Assembly (NCBI GenBank): GCA_007695015.1
Contig: REEN01000055.1
Span: forward strand, 77,788 to 141,787
Direction of reading: 5' to 3'
DNA from: Marinilabiliales bacterium
Lineage (GTDB): Bacteria; Bacteroidota; Bacteroidia; Bacteroidales; PUMT01
DNA length: 64,000 nt
Shown here: positions 36,550 to 45,719 of the stretch, piece after piece
Layout of the letters: each line of letters begins with the position of its first letter
Position numbering within the stretch: the stretch's first letter is position 1
The notes under the pieces: model-generated
What the model was told of the DNA's origin: nothing
The model's input: the letters and a program-made list of their open reading frames with translations, nothing else
The model's database searches: none
Translations under genes and position numbers: made by a program

Positions 36550-37272
36550 TTATCCGGGAGCAGGTTTGCGGACGGCGGCCAATACTGTTATTATCGCAAC
36601 GGCTATGGCAGATACGGCTGCGACTACAAGTATTGCCCTGTTATCCGGCCACCGGGCGATCATTATCCCTGCAAGCGCCCAAATAACCGCCAGTCCCGCG
36701 AAAGGATTACGGTAGTTCTGGATTACAAGGATTGTAATCACCGCTCCCGCCAGAATCATCACCACTGCCCATGTTTCTTGCGACAACCCCCAGCCCTGCC
36801 AGTTGGCAGCCACAAGCAGGGCGGTTACGTTTGCAATTGTGGCAATGCATATCCAGCCCAGGTATATGCCGAAGGCCGCTCTGGCAATGCCGGCCGGGAA
36901 ACCTGTGAGCCTTGAGCTTATTGCAGTAAGCACAGCCAGGAGAAGCACCATTACCAATATTGACAGGGCCATTTTCTCGTAATGCCAGGTGACTATCCAC
37001 AGGGCATTCAGCAGACAGCTGGCAGCAAAGAGCCATCCGATGGACTGCACGATTTCCCTGTGATCTGACATGAACTGCAGGATGCAGAAAAGCAGCAGCA
37101 ACAGGTATATTACTCCCCAGATTGAAAATGTTATACCTGCTGGCACAAAAAGGTTAGGGTACTGGGCCGACAGCTCACCGGTGGTCTTGCCGCCAAGCGG
37201 CAGGGCATTTGCCAGGTAATTCATGACGATCATGAGGGTGAATGCGGCGACATTGATGATTTTCAGGGTCAT
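36550..37272 (-). CDS. TspO/MBR-like tryptophan-rich membrane protein
   Basis: 240 residues with about seven hydrophobic helices. The N-terminal part NYLANALPLGGKTTGELS followed by FVPAGITFSIWGVIYLLLL, and the later ALWIVTWHYEKMALS, match a branch of TspO-like proteins sometimes listed as tryptophan-rich sensory proteins. It is longer than classical TspO (~160 residues). It lies 77 bases downstream of rnfA on the same strand and may be co-transcribed with the Rnf operon; a GGCGCC-TGCGT-GGCGCC hairpin sits in the gap. Function unknown; tetrapyrrole or steroid binding in real TspO is not shown here. Confidence 0.75.
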   Translation of the reverse strand: MTLKIINVAAFTLMIVMNYLANALPLGGKTTGELSAQYPNLFVPAGITFSIWGVIYLLLLLFCILQFMSDHREIVQSIGWLFAASCLLNALWIVTWHYEKMALSILVMVLLLAVLTAISSRLTGFPAGIARAAFGIYLGWICIATIANVTALLVAANWQGWGLSQETWAVVMILAGAVITILVIQNYRNPFAGLAVIWALAGIMIARWPDNRAILVVAAVSAIAVAIITVLAAVRKPAPG

Positions 37273-37349
37273 GACAAGCTGGTTTTAGTTTGGGGCGCCT
37301 GCGTGGCGCCATATGTCTTGCTGTCTCTTTTTCCGCGAAAGCGTAATCC

Positions 37350-37922
37350 CTAAACTATTCCTGCAAATCCCATGAAAGCGAGTGCCAGAAGTCCTGCTGC
37401 AACAAGTATTATAGGATTGCCTTTCATACCTTTTGGAACGTTAACCAGCTCAAGCTGCTCGCGGATGCCGGCAAGGATAACCAGTGCAAGCGTGAAGCCT
37501 ATTGAATGAGCTACCGCGAATACAACGCCGCTCATAAGGGTGTACTCGTTCTGTATGACCAGGATGGCAACCCCAAGAATTGCACAGTTGGTGGTCATCA
37601 GGGGCAGGAATATACCAAGTGCCTGGTAGAGGGGGGGACTTACCTTTTTAAGGATGATCTCCACCATCTGCACCAGCGAAGAGATAACCAGGATGTATGT
37701 TATTGTGCGCAGGTAGATCAGGTCGAACGGGATGAGGATATAGTGCGAGATCATATAGGTTACTATAGCTGCAATGGTCATTACAAAAAGCACCGCGCCA
37801 CCCATTCCTGCAGCCGTGGAAATTTTGCCTGACACCCCGAAGAACGGGCATAGCCCGAGGAATTGTGCCAGCACGATATTGTTTACCAGGATAGCTGAAA
37901 GTACGATTACTATATATTCCAT
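37350..37922 (-). CDS. rnfA: Rnf complex subunit A
   Basis: 190 residues with six predicted helices, the normal RnfA size. LVNNIVLAQFLGLCPFFGVS near the start carries the conserved Cys of the membrane iron-sulfur site and the GLCPFFGV motif; a second half-repeat appears at PLMTTNCAILGVAI. RnfA and RnfE are homologous and together hold a membrane [2Fe-2S] cluster. Last gene of the rnfBCDGEA order, directly after rnfE (12 bases). It belongs to the sodium- or proton-pumping ferredoxin:NAD oxidoreductase in the inner membrane. Confidence 0.95.
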   Translation of the reverse strand: MEYIVIVLSAILVNNIVLAQFLGLCPFFGVSGKISTAAGMGGAVLFVMTIAAIVTYMISHYILIPFDLIYLRTITYILVISSLVQMVEIILKKVSPPLYQALGIFLPLMTTNCAILGVAILVIQNEYTLMSGVVFAVAHSIGFTLALVILAGIREQLELVNVPKGMKGNPIILVAAGLLALAFMGFAGIV

Positions 37923-37934
37923 GGCTTTATCGTA

Positions 37935-38516
37935 TTACTGTTTGTTAAGTTTGTTTGCAAGAGCTATAAGGTAACCCAGTGCGATAAATGCCCCGGGGGC
38001 CAGGATAAAAACAAGCATGCCATCACCCTGAATGAATTGCAGGCCGAAGATCGCGTTGCTGCCGAGTATTTCACGTGCAGCGCCCAGAAGCGTGAGGGCA
38101 AGCGTAAAGCCCAGTCCCATACCTGTTCCGTCGATTACCGATGACAGCAGTGTGTTTTTGGACGCAAAGGCTTCGGCCCTGCCAAGCACGAAACAGTTTA
38201 CCACTATCAGCGGGATGAACAGCCCCAGCTGTTCATGAAGTGCAGGCATGAAACCTGCCATTACAAGGTCCACTATGGTGACGAATGAAGCGATGATAAC
38301 GATATAGCAGGGAATTCTGACCTTGTTTGGCACAAAGTTCTTTATAAGTGACACGACGATATTCGACATCAGAACGACAAACATCGTTGCCAGTCCCATA
38401 CCCATGCCGTTGAATGCAGATGTTGTAGTACCAAGGGCGGGACATAACCCCAGCATCAGGATGAAAACCGGGTTTTCCCTAATAAATCCCTTGGTGAAAT
38501 TTTTTGCCTGGTCCAT
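37935..38516 (-). CDS. rnfE: Rnf complex subunit E
   Basis: 193 residues with six predicted helices. The motif [20 protein letters not shown] has the conserved Cys that pairs with RnfA, and [20 protein letters not shown] provides the second Cys half-site. It is homologous to RnfA with inverted topology. It lies 74 bases downstream of rnfG and 12 upstream of rnfA. It could also be NqrD by homology, but the RnfB and RnfC genes upstream make Rnf the right complex. Confidence 0.95.
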   Translation of the reverse strand: MDQAKNFTKGFIRENPVFILMLGLCPALGTTTSAFNGMGMGLATMFVVLMSNIVVSLIKNFVPNKVRIPCYIVIIASFVTIVDLVMAGFMPALHEQLGLFIPLIVVNCFVLGRAEAFASKNTLLSSVIDGTGMGLGFTLALTLLGAAREILGSNAIFGLQFIQGDGMLVFILAPGAFIALGYLIALANKLNKQ

Positions 38517-38590
38517 AGTTTCAGAGCTTATTTTGTATTTCCTTTTATCGGTTTCAGCTGCAAGGTTGCGGTCTGATATTCAGGGCGCAA

Positions 38591-39631
38591 TCAGTTCCCG
38601 GCCTTCCGGAAAATATCCCATGCGCTGCGCACTGCCTCACAATAAGCGTTTGCGGTAACTGTCGCACCGCTTATACCGTCTATTATACCCCCTTCTTCCT
38701 TAAGCCTTACATTATCCTCGCCGGGGTTCAGTCCGATGAACTGTTTATAGAAATCCGACCTTGCATTCTCTATCAGGTCGCCGTAACCCGGTGTCTCTTC
38801 GTGTCCGAGCACCTCTATGCCGGTGATCACCCCTTCACTGTCGAACCCAACCATCAGCCTTATCGGGCCTATATATCCTGCTTCTGAGAGTATATCAACT
38901 GCCAGTCCGGTATACCTCCTTCCCCTTCTTCCGGGGAACACGGTATATTCATTTCCATTTACCACTACCCGGTACTCTTCCTGGAGTGGATTGTTGGTAA
39001 AGTCTTCCAGAACCCTTTCAACCGCATCCTCCCGGGCAGGGAGCTCGTATGAGACATCGGCGTCCTTGTCGATGTAGAGGTCATATGCCAGCTGCACAGC
39101 CTCACAGTAGGCCCGGGAGCTGATGGTGGTAGCTGTTATACCGTCAACGTCGCCTCCGTCCTGCCTGAGCCGCAGGCGAAAGTCTTCAGGCTTCTGTCCC
39201 TCAAACTGGGCGCTGAAATCAGATTTGTCGCTCTCCATCTTATCACCAAGTCCGGGAGTCTCTTTATGCTCGAGTACTTCTATCCCGTGAATCGTGCCGT
39301 CAGGAAGCAGTCCCACCATCAATTTGATCGTCCCGCTGAAACCCCTGTTCGTAAATGTTTCAATGGCAGTGCCCACCAGTTCACCGTCCTTTTTGGCAGG
39401 GTAGAACACCAGCTCTCCTCCTGCCGCCGCAATTGTATATTGCTCTTCGGTGGGGCTGTTGTCAAAATCAGGCACCACAGCCCTGATGGCATTGTTTTTC
39501 CTGGCTGCCCTGGCCGCTTCTATAGGTTCTTTTGTAAGTTCATAAATGAATCCCAGTGAGGCTGAAGCAACAAGGGTTATTGTAAGCAGCGCCAGCACCA
39601 TATTGAAGAAGGTGGATTCTCTTTTAGCCAT
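38591..39631 (-). CDS. rnfG: Rnf complex subunit G with two tandem FMN-binding domains
   Basis: 346 residues, much longer than ordinary RnfG (~200). A membrane helix (residues ~10-30) is followed by two FMN-binding domains: the first about 75-185, the second about 215-340. They align closely, including LMVGLLPDGTIHGIEVLEH versus LMVGFDSEGVITGIEVLGH and ETPGLGDKM versus ETPGYGDLI. The covalent flavin site (Ser/Thr-Gly-Ala-Thr) is intact in the second (ISGAT, Thr324) and altered in the first (ITATT, Thr169). FMN is normally attached to that Thr by ApbE. The doubled domain could hold two FMNs. It overlaps the rnfD stop by eight bases. Confidence 0.93.
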   Translation of the reverse strand: MAKRESTFFNMVLALLTITLVASASLGFIYELTKEPIEAARAARKNNAIRAVVPDFDNSPTEEQYTIAAAGGELVFYPAKKDGELVGTAIETFTNRGFSGTIKLMVGLLPDGTIHGIEVLEHKETPGLGDKMESDKSDFSAQFEGQKPEDFRLRLRQDGGDVDGITATTISSRAYCEAVQLAYDLYIDKDADVSYELPAREDAVERVLEDFTNNPLQEEYRVVVNGNEYTVFPGRRGRRYTGLAVDILSEAGYIGPIRLMVGFDSEGVITGIEVLGHEETPGYGDLIENARSDFYKQFIGLNPGEDNVRLKEEGGIIDGISGATVTANAYCEAVRSAWDIFRKAGN

Positions 39632-40625
39632 TTTTTACCTCCTCTCCAAATCTATTGGGTTTGACATATTTATTTATCAGGGGAACAAACGAGTTCATTA
39701 TCAGGATCGCAAATGATATACCCTCGGGGTATGCTCCGTAAACCCTTATAGCAACGGTTATTACCCCGATACCTATGCCGAATATCCACATCCCTTTTGG
39801 TGTCATCGGCGAAGTAGCATAGTCGGTTGCCATGTAAACCGCCCCCAGGACAAGTCCCCCGGTTATAAGATGAAACAAAGGATCGGCATTATCGTAGGGG
39901 TTTATCAGCCAGAGGATACCAGTAAAAAGGAATACCGTAAGGAATATTGATACAGGTATGTGCCATGTAATGATTTTCCTGGTTAACATAAATATACCTC
40001 CTGCCAGTAATGCAAGGGCCGATATCTCACCCATACTGCCGTGGAGATGTCCTATGAAAAGATCAAGGTATCCGGGTATCTGCTCAGCAAGCCGTGACAT
40101 GGGCACCCCTGCTGCAAGCCCCTCCTTTATCACTGCCAGCGGGGTTGCTCCCGTTGCGGCATCAGCATACTGCAATCGTGATACGATAGGCTCGGGCCAG
40201 CTTGTCATCTGCACAGGGAAAGAGATAAAGAGGAAAACACGGCCTACCAGGGCGGGATTGAAAGGATTATTGCCAAGTCCCCCGAAAGACATTTTTCCCA
40301 CCCCGATTGCCACCAGGGCGCCAATGACGATTATCCACCACGGCATGTTGGTAGGCAGGTTCATGGCCAGGAGCACCCCCGTAACCGCTGCCGAACCATC
40401 GCTAACAGTTGGTTCGGTCTTCATCATGTATTTCTGTATCAGGTATTCAAACATCACACATGAAACGACAGATATTGAGGTTACTATAAGAGCTCCGATC
40501 CCGAAAAAATAGACCGAGACGAGGAATGCCGGTATCAGAGCATATATTACCCCGTACATCAGCTTTTTTACGTTATCATCCCCGTATACATGCGGGGACG
40601 GAGAGACGGTAATAAGTTTGTCCAT
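39624..40625 (-). CDS. rnfD: Rnf complex subunit D
   Basis: 333 residues with about eight to ten predicted helices. The covalent FMN motif is ADAATGATPL with Thr161 as the expected attachment site, and GGLGNNPFNPALVGR is the second conserved segment. Homologous to NqrB. The start ATG overlaps the rnfC stop by one base. Together with RnfG it carries electrons through the membrane and couples them to ion pumping. Confidence 0.95.
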   Translation of the reverse strand: MDKLITVSPSPHVYGDDNVKKLMYGVIYALIPAFLVSVYFFGIGALIVTSISVVSCVMFEYLIQKYMMKTEPTVSDGSAAVTGVLLAMNLPTNMPWWIIVIGALVAIGVGKMSFGGLGNNPFNPALVGRVFLFISFPVQMTSWPEPIVSRLQYADAATGATPLAVIKEGLAAGVPMSRLAEQIPGYLDLFIGHLHGSMGEISALALLAGGIFMLTRKIITWHIPVSIFLTVFLFTGILWLINPYDNADPLFHLITGGLVLGAVYMATDYATSPMTPKGMWIFGIGIGVITVAIRVYGAYPEGISFAILIMNSFVPLINKYVKPNRFGEEVKNG

Positions 40626-41956
40626 TACTGTTTCCTTGATCTGATAATTTTACTTACAGTTGATTTGCCTAGCCTAATATAGTCGAGAAGCGGTCTTCCC
40701 GAGGGACATATATAGCTGCACGAGCCGCATTCCATACAATCCAGTATTCTCTCTTCTTCTGCAAGCTCCCACTTGCCGAATTCCGTGGCAGGCATAAGCA
40801 GGTGAGGTTCCAGTCCCATAGGACAAACTGTAATGCATTTTGCGCAGCGCATGCAGTTAACTACCGGTTTTCGGGCAGCTTTGTCCGCAGGAATTAGAAG
40901 AATGCCAGATGTGCCTTTTGTAACGGGTACTTCGAGGCTGTTTAGTGCCTTGCCCATCATTGGCCCTCCGTTCACCACCTTGCCTGTGTTATCGGGAAGT
41001 CCCCCTGCGGCATCGATCAGGGTTCTGACCGGTGTCCCTATCCTGACCAGAAAATTGGAGGGCTCTTTCATATCCCTGCCGGTTACGGTAACAACCCTTT
41101 CTATCAGTGGCTTGTTTTTCTGAACTGCCTCATATACTGCAACGGCGGTACCTACATTATGAACCACTGTCCCAACATCCACCGGCAAACCACCAGACGG
41201 CACCTCCCTGTTGATAAGGGCTTTTATCAGCTGTTTTTCAGCACCCTGGGGGTATTTTATTTTGAGAGGCCTCACTTTGATACCCTCGTAATCTGCTGAC
41301 AATTTACTGAGGTGCGCTATAGCATCGGGTTTGTTATTTTCAATTCCGATAAAGGCCCTGGTGACATTGAGTGCCTTCATCAGAAGCTGTATACCGACCA
41401 TCAGTTCATCTCCCCTTTCCAGCATCAGCCTGTGGTCAGATGTAAGGCAGGGTTCACATTCCACCCCGTTTATGATCAGTATGTCGGCCTTCTTGCCTTT
41501 TGGCAAAGAAAGCTTTATGTGTGAGGGGAAGGTTGCCCCGCCGAGACCCACAATACCGGCATCAAGAGTCCGCCGCACAATTTCATCGGCTCCGGCGGTA
41601 ATATTTTTTTTCAGGGTCTTGTCAGTATCAATACCATCTGCCCAGTCGTCATCAACTGCATCAATAACAACGGCGGTCCTTTTGTAGCCGCTGCTATCCG
41701 GTTCGCTGTCGATTTTCTTAACTGTTCCGGTAACTGAAGAATGAATGTTGGCCGAGACAAAGCCCTTACTTTGAGCTATCAGCTGACCGGTTTTTACCGT
41801 ATCTCCTTTTTTAACCAGCGGTTCAGCAGGAGCGCCAATGTGCTGGGACAAGGGTATGACAACAGCTTCAGGAACCTTAAGGGTTTTGATGGGACTTCCG
41901 GCTGCAAACTTGTCCTCTGCCGGATGGACGCCGCCTTTGGGAAATGTTTGTATCAC
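40625..41956 (-). CDS. rnfC: Rnf complex subunit C
   Basis: 443 residues. The N-terminal part has the NAD/FMN-binding SLBB-type fold (VVIPLSQHIGAPAEPLVKKG, LGGATFPSHIKLSLP, INGVECEPCLTSDHRLML) and the C-terminal part has two 4Fe-4S motifs (CMRCAKCITVCPMGLEP and CMECGSCSYICPSGRP). It passes electrons between the iron-sulfur clusters of RnfB and NAD. The start codon is GTG at 41956; no ATG is available nearby. It starts 72 bases after rnfB ends. Confidence 0.95.
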   Translation of the reverse strand: MIQTFPKGGVHPAEDKFAAGSPIKTLKVPEAVVIPLSQHIGAPAEPLVKKGDTVKTGQLIAQSKGFVSANIHSSVTGTVKKIDSEPDSSGYKRTAVVIDAVDDDWADGIDTDKTLKKNITAGADEIVRRTLDAGIVGLGGATFPSHIKLSLPKGKKADILIINGVECEPCLTSDHRLMLERGDELMVGIQLLMKALNVTRAFIGIENNKPDAIAHLSKLSADYEGIKVRPLKIKYPQGAEKQLIKALINREVPSGGLPVDVGTVVHNVGTAVAVYEAVQKNKPLIERVVTVTGRDMKEPSNFLVRIGTPVRTLIDAAGGLPDNTGKVVNGGPMMGKALNSLEVPVTKGTSGILLIPADKAARKPVVNCMRCAKCITVCPMGLEPHLLMPATEFGKWELAEEERILDCMECGSCSYICPSGRPLLDYIRLGKSTVSKIIRSRKQ

Positions 41957-42028
41957 GTTTTTGACCTCCTGATATTTTTATTGGTTAAAACCTGTCGGCT
42001 CTTCATACTGATCTGTTATACAAAATGT

Positions 42029-42883
42029 TTATTCCTGAACCTGCGCCTCAGCTTTCTCTTTGCGCACCGGGAAATTGATCTCCAGTATTGCGCTGGTCGG
42101 GCATTCAGGTGCACATTTCCTGCAGAGTTTGCATTTAACAGGATCGATATATGCCAGGTTGTTTTCCATTGTTATTGCATCGAATTTGCATGCTTTTATG
42201 CATTTGCCGCAACCTATGCAGGCAACCTTGCAGCTTTTCCTGGCAACCCCGCCCTTTTCCTCGTTAATGCATGCCACGTATATCTTACGGTCCTTCTTAT
42301 TCTTTTTTCTCAGCTCAATTATGTTGCGCGGGCATTCAACAACGCATGCATTGCATGCTGTACAGAGCTTATCAATGACCTCAGGCAGTCCCGTTTCAGG
42401 GTTCATATAAATTGCATCGAACCGGCACACCTTTACACAATCACCAAGTCCGAGACAACCGTGGGGGCATCCTCCTTCGCCAGTATAAAGTGCTGATGCT
42501 ATGCTGCATGCAGGAGCACCATCATAAAGATTTGTCCTGGGCCGGTATTCGGGTGTGCCTGCGCACCTGGAAACTGCCACAAGGGGTTCAGGATCAGCTA
42601 TCTCCTTGCCCAGTATTACAGATATTCTGGCCATTTCCTCGCTGCTGCTTACCGGGCATTTAAGGCCTGATATATCGTCGGCTTTTACCAGTGCTTCGGC
42701 GAATGCCCTGCATCCTGGCAGTCCGCATCCACCACAGTTGGCAGCCGGCAGCTCCTCCTCAACCAGGTCAATGCGCGGGTCCTCTACGACATTGAACTTT
42801 TTTGCCACCAGGAAGAGAATAATGGCGGCAGCCGCTCCCATGGCGCTGACCGTAATGATTGAATAAATTACTATATCGCTCAT
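42029..42883 (-). CDS. rnfB: Rnf complex subunit B
   Basis: About 284 residues. I chose the ATG at 42883 (MSDIVIYSIITVSAMG), which places the membrane helix at the N-terminus and overlaps the rseC stop by four bases; an upstream frame start at 42961 would lie inside rseC. Features: an N-terminal membrane anchor, the 4Fe-4S motif CGGCGLPGCRAFAEAL, and further ferredoxin-type clusters (CPHGCLGLGDCVKVC, CTACNACVVECP, CIGCGKCIKACK, CKLCRKCAPECP), more cysteines than a single-ferredoxin RnfB. It receives electrons from reduced ferredoxin at the cytoplasmic side. Confidence 0.94.
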   Translation of the reverse strand: MSDIVIYSIITVSAMGAAAAIILFLVAKKFNVVEDPRIDLVEEELPAANCGGCGLPGCRAFAEALVKADDISGLKCPVSSSEEMARISVILGKEIADPEPLVAVSRCAGTPEYRPRTNLYDGAPACSIASALYTGEGGCPHGCLGLGDCVKVCRFDAIYMNPETGLPEVIDKLCTACNACVVECPRNIIELRKKNKKDRKIYVACINEEKGGVARKSCKVACIGCGKCIKACKFDAITMENNLAYIDPVKCKLCRKCAPECPTSAILEINFPVRKEKAEAQVQE

Positions 42884-43311
42884 AGTGTTACAGTTTTTTG
42901 CAACCTGAAAGAAAACTCCCTTTTCAGCCTGTTCCTGAAGAATGACATTCCCCCATACCACGGAACAAGCGAAAGCAGCGAGAGAATTCCCGCCAGCCCC
43001 TCATTTATATTAAAGGAAACGAGGGTTATCAGGACGGTCATTAATATCAGAAAAGGTACAATATATCCGAGTGCCAGTGCCTTTAATCCGTCGGACTGCT
43101 CAAGCACCACCGTGATCTTTTCACCGGTATGGTATTGTTCATCAGTAGGGGTAAGCACCTCAATGATCCTGTCCTCACTTTCACCTATTGAGCATGATCC
43201 CCTGGCACGGCATCCTGAGCAGGCGGCTTCAGGCTTTACCCTGACCTTAACAGTTTTACCGGTTATTTCACTGATTATTCCCGAATGCTTGATTGTTCCG
43301 GAGGAAGCCAT
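42880..43311 (-). CDS. RseC/MucC-family membrane protein
   Basis: 143 residues: an N-terminal Cys-rich region (ACSGCRARGSCSIGE) then two hydrophobic helices (about 80-98 and 103-120). This matches the RseC/SoxR-reducing family, which sits first in many Rnf operons. In Escherichia coli RseC/RsxC-type proteins affect the reduction of SoxR, and RseC modulates the sigma-E pathway; that role is not transferable here. It overlaps rnfB by four bases, so it is part of the Rnf operon. Confidence 0.9.
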   Translation of the reverse strand: MASSGTIKHSGIISEITGKTVKVRVKPEAACSGCRARGSCSIGESEDRIIEVLTPTDEQYHTGEKITVVLEQSDGLKALALGYIVPFLILMTVLITLVSFNINEGLAGILSLLSLVPWYGGMSFFRNRLKREFSFRLQKTVTL

Positions 43312-43335
43312 TCAATATTCAATTTTCGAAAAATA

Positions 43336-43343
43336 CAAAAATA
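43336..43343 (-). promoter_or_regulatory. Candidate -7 box for the Rnf operon
   Basis: On the minus strand 43343-43336 reads TATTTTTG, an exact TAnnTTTG match, 24 bases before the rseC ATG. No -33 element at the expected distance was seen. Confidence 0.45.
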
Positions 43344-43517
43344 TTGATGTTTGGGGTTTAAAGATTGCTTTTTATCATGTTTTGGATTTAGGTTAAATAA
43401 TTTAGATTTAATATTATTCTAAATAGCACACCTGATTCATGTAAGTAAGCGGCCTGAATAGCCGGGATCATGGTGTCAGGGGCTGCCCTGCAGGCAGTTA
43501 TAAAGTTGCGGCTAAGA

Positions 43518-45626
43518 TCAGCTTATTCTGCTCCACTCTTCCATTCCGGGGTTAAGTCTTCGCAGCTGTTTGATAAGGATACTATTGCCAGGTTTTTCCA
43601 GCATCGGATCATCTTCGGTAGTAATAACAGCCTGTTCTCTTGCATATTCAAGTATACGACTGTCCCTGCCAAGATGTGCTATCTTGAGATCGAAAGGGAA
43701 ACCACTCTGCATCGTTCCCTCCATATCACCCGGACCTCTGAGCTTCATGTCGGCTTCAGCAATTTCAAAACCATCATTGGTGTCGACCATGGTTTTGATC
43801 CTCTGCTTTGCCTCATTGGACAGTTTGTGAGAGGTCATCAGTATGCAGTAGGACTGGTCGGCTCCACGGCCAACACGTCCCCTTAACTGGTGAAGCTGGG
43901 AAAGGCCGAACCTCTCGGCACTTTCAATTACCATTACCGAGGCATTGGGCACATCGACGCCCACCTCTATGACAGTAGTAGAGACCAGTATCTGTGCCCT
44001 GCCGGTAACAAACTGCTGCATCCCGATCTCCTTATCCTCACTTTTCATCCTTCCATGGACTATTGCCACCACGTAATCCGGGGGAGGGAATTCCCTGGAG
44101 ATGCTTTCATACCCGTCTTCGAGGTCTTTGTAGTCCATTTTTTCCGATTCTTTGATCAACGGGTAGACGACGTATATCTGACGGCCGAGCGCTATCTGCT
44201 TTCGCATGAAGCCAAAAAGCCTTTCCCTCCGGTTATCATAATAGTTTGCAGTAATCACCGGTTTCCTTCCGGGCGGGAGTTCATCAATAACAGATACATC
44301 CAGATCGCCGTAAACAGTCATTGCCAGGGTGCGGGGTATAGGGGTGGCGGTCATTACCAAAACATGCGGGGGATGTATGTTCTTTTTCCAGATCCGTGCC
44401 CTTTGTGCCACCCCGAACCTGTGCTGCTCGTCAATAATTGCCAGTCCCAGTCCCCTGAACTGAACAGTTTCCTCTATCAGCGCATGGGTTCCCACAAGTA
44501 TGTTGAGCTCACCTGAAAGAAGTTTTTCATTCAGTATTTTTCTCTCCTTTTTTACAGTCGACCCTGTCAGCAGCCCTATTTGCAAAGGTAGTCCTTCCAG
44601 GATCTTCTGCAGGGTAGTGAAATGCTGTGAGGCAAGGATCTCGGTCGGGGCCATAAGGGCGGACTGGTATCCGTTGTCTGCTGCTATAAGCATACTCATT
44701 ACTGCAACCAGTGTTTTACCGCTTCCGACATCACCCTGCAGGAGCCTGTTCATCTGTTTCCCGGAGCCGGTGTCTCTTCTGATCTCCTTTAGCACCCTTT
44801 TCTGTGCTGAGGTAAGTTCAAAAGGGAGATGGTTATGGTAGAACCTGTTGAGCAGGTCACCTACCCTTGCGAAGGGAAGTCCCCGCACCTTCCCTGTTCT
44901 TGCAGCCTTCTGCCTTACAATGTTGAGCTGCAGGTAAAAAAGCTCTTCAAACTTAAGACGGGCTTCAGCTTTCTTAAGTTTTTCAACGCTCTGGGGAAAG
45001 TGAATATTGAGAAGAGCTTCGTTTATGCTCATCAGCCTGGTCTTTTCAAGCAGCTTCTCGGGCAAGGTCTCTTCAAGCTTCCCGTAAACAAGTCCCAGTA
45101 GCCTGTTTTGCATTTTGCTTATTACCCTTGATGTTATGAAGTTGTTCTTCAGTTTCTCACTCGTATTATAAAAAGACTGCAGGGCTGATCTCATCTGTTT
45201 TTCCTGCTTTTCGTGGTCTTCCATCTCGGGATGGACCAGGTTTACCTTGTTGTTGAATGTTGTTGGTTTACCGTACACCAGAAATTTTTTGCCCGGTCTT
45301 ACACGGTCATTGACCCATCTCAGGCCCTTAAACCATACCAGTTCAAGCTGACCGGTACCGTCTGATAATACTGCAGTCAGCCTCTTGTTCCTCCCTGCTC
45401 CGGTGATACCTGAATGAACTATGGTGCCTTCCAGCTGGATGTAGGGCAGGTCTCCCGTTATCTGCGAAATCTTGTAAAACCTGGTTCTGTCAACATGTTT
45501 GTAGGGATAATAACTGATCAGGTCACCAAAAGTACTGATGCCCAGCTCGCTGTTCAGAAGTTCGGCGCGTCTGGGGCCAATGCCCTGCAGGAATTTTATG
45601 TCTTTGTCAAGAATATCGGACTGCAT
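43518..45626 (-). CDS. recG: ATP-dependent DNA helicase RecG
   Basis: 702 residues, the standard RecG length. An N-terminal wedge/OB domain starts with the LQGIGPRRAELLNSELGIS segment; the helicase core has Walker A (LQGDVGSGKTLVAV), DEQHRFGV for motif II, MTATPIPRTLAMT, and the late motifs ILVSTTVIEVGVDVPN and HQLRGRVGRG. RecG reverses stalled replication forks and processes Holliday junctions. It is divergent from the methyltransferase gene, 93 bases away, and is followed by the Rnf promoter region. Confidence 0.97.
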   Translation of the reverse strand: MQSDILDKDIKFLQGIGPRRAELLNSELGISTFGDLISYYPYKHVDRTRFYKISQITGDLPYIQLEGTIVHSGITGAGRNKRLTAVLSDGTGQLELVWFKGLRWVNDRVRPGKKFLVYGKPTTFNNKVNLVHPEMEDHEKQEKQMRSALQSFYNTSEKLKNNFITSRVISKMQNRLLGLVYGKLEETLPEKLLEKTRLMSINEALLNIHFPQSVEKLKKAEARLKFEELFYLQLNIVRQKAARTGKVRGLPFARVGDLLNRFYHNHLPFELTSAQKRVLKEIRRDTGSGKQMNRLLQGDVGSGKTLVAVMSMLIAADNGYQSALMAPTEILASQHFTTLQKILEGLPLQIGLLTGSTVKKERKILNEKLLSGELNILVGTHALIEETVQFRGLGLAIIDEQHRFGVAQRARIWKKNIHPPHVLVMTATPIPRTLAMTVYGDLDVSVIDELPPGRKPVITANYYDNRRERLFGFMRKQIALGRQIYVVYPLIKESEKMDYKDLEDGYESISREFPPPDYVVAIVHGRMKSEDKEIGMQQFVTGRAQILVSTTVIEVGVDVPNASVMVIESAERFGLSQLHQLRGRVGRGADQSYCILMTSHKLSNEAKQRIKTMVDTNDGFEIAEADMKLRGPGDMEGTMQSGFPFDLKIAHLGRDSRILEYAREQAVITTEDDPMLEKPGNSILIKQLRRLNPGMEEWSRIS

Positions 45627-45719
45627 CGTTCAGGAGTGTTACGCGGGCATTTCGCCTTTTGTTTATCCGGAGCCGTTTTGAAGATAATATTTTATGCAAT
45701 AAGCGTTAATTTCGCAATC

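Noticed and set aside
37294-37310. GGCGCC-TGCGT-GGCGCC hairpin as a terminator after rnfA
   Set aside because: The stem is only six bases and no T run follows on the transcribed strand.
37350-42883. Calling the redox operon Nqr instead of Rnf
   Set aside because: RnfB with several ferredoxin clusters and RnfC with two 4Fe-4S motifs are present, and there is no NqrA or NqrF.
45414-45719. N-terminal extension of the methyltransferase
   Set aside because: This part is antisense to recG; the methyltransferase fold begins after the ATG at 45720.
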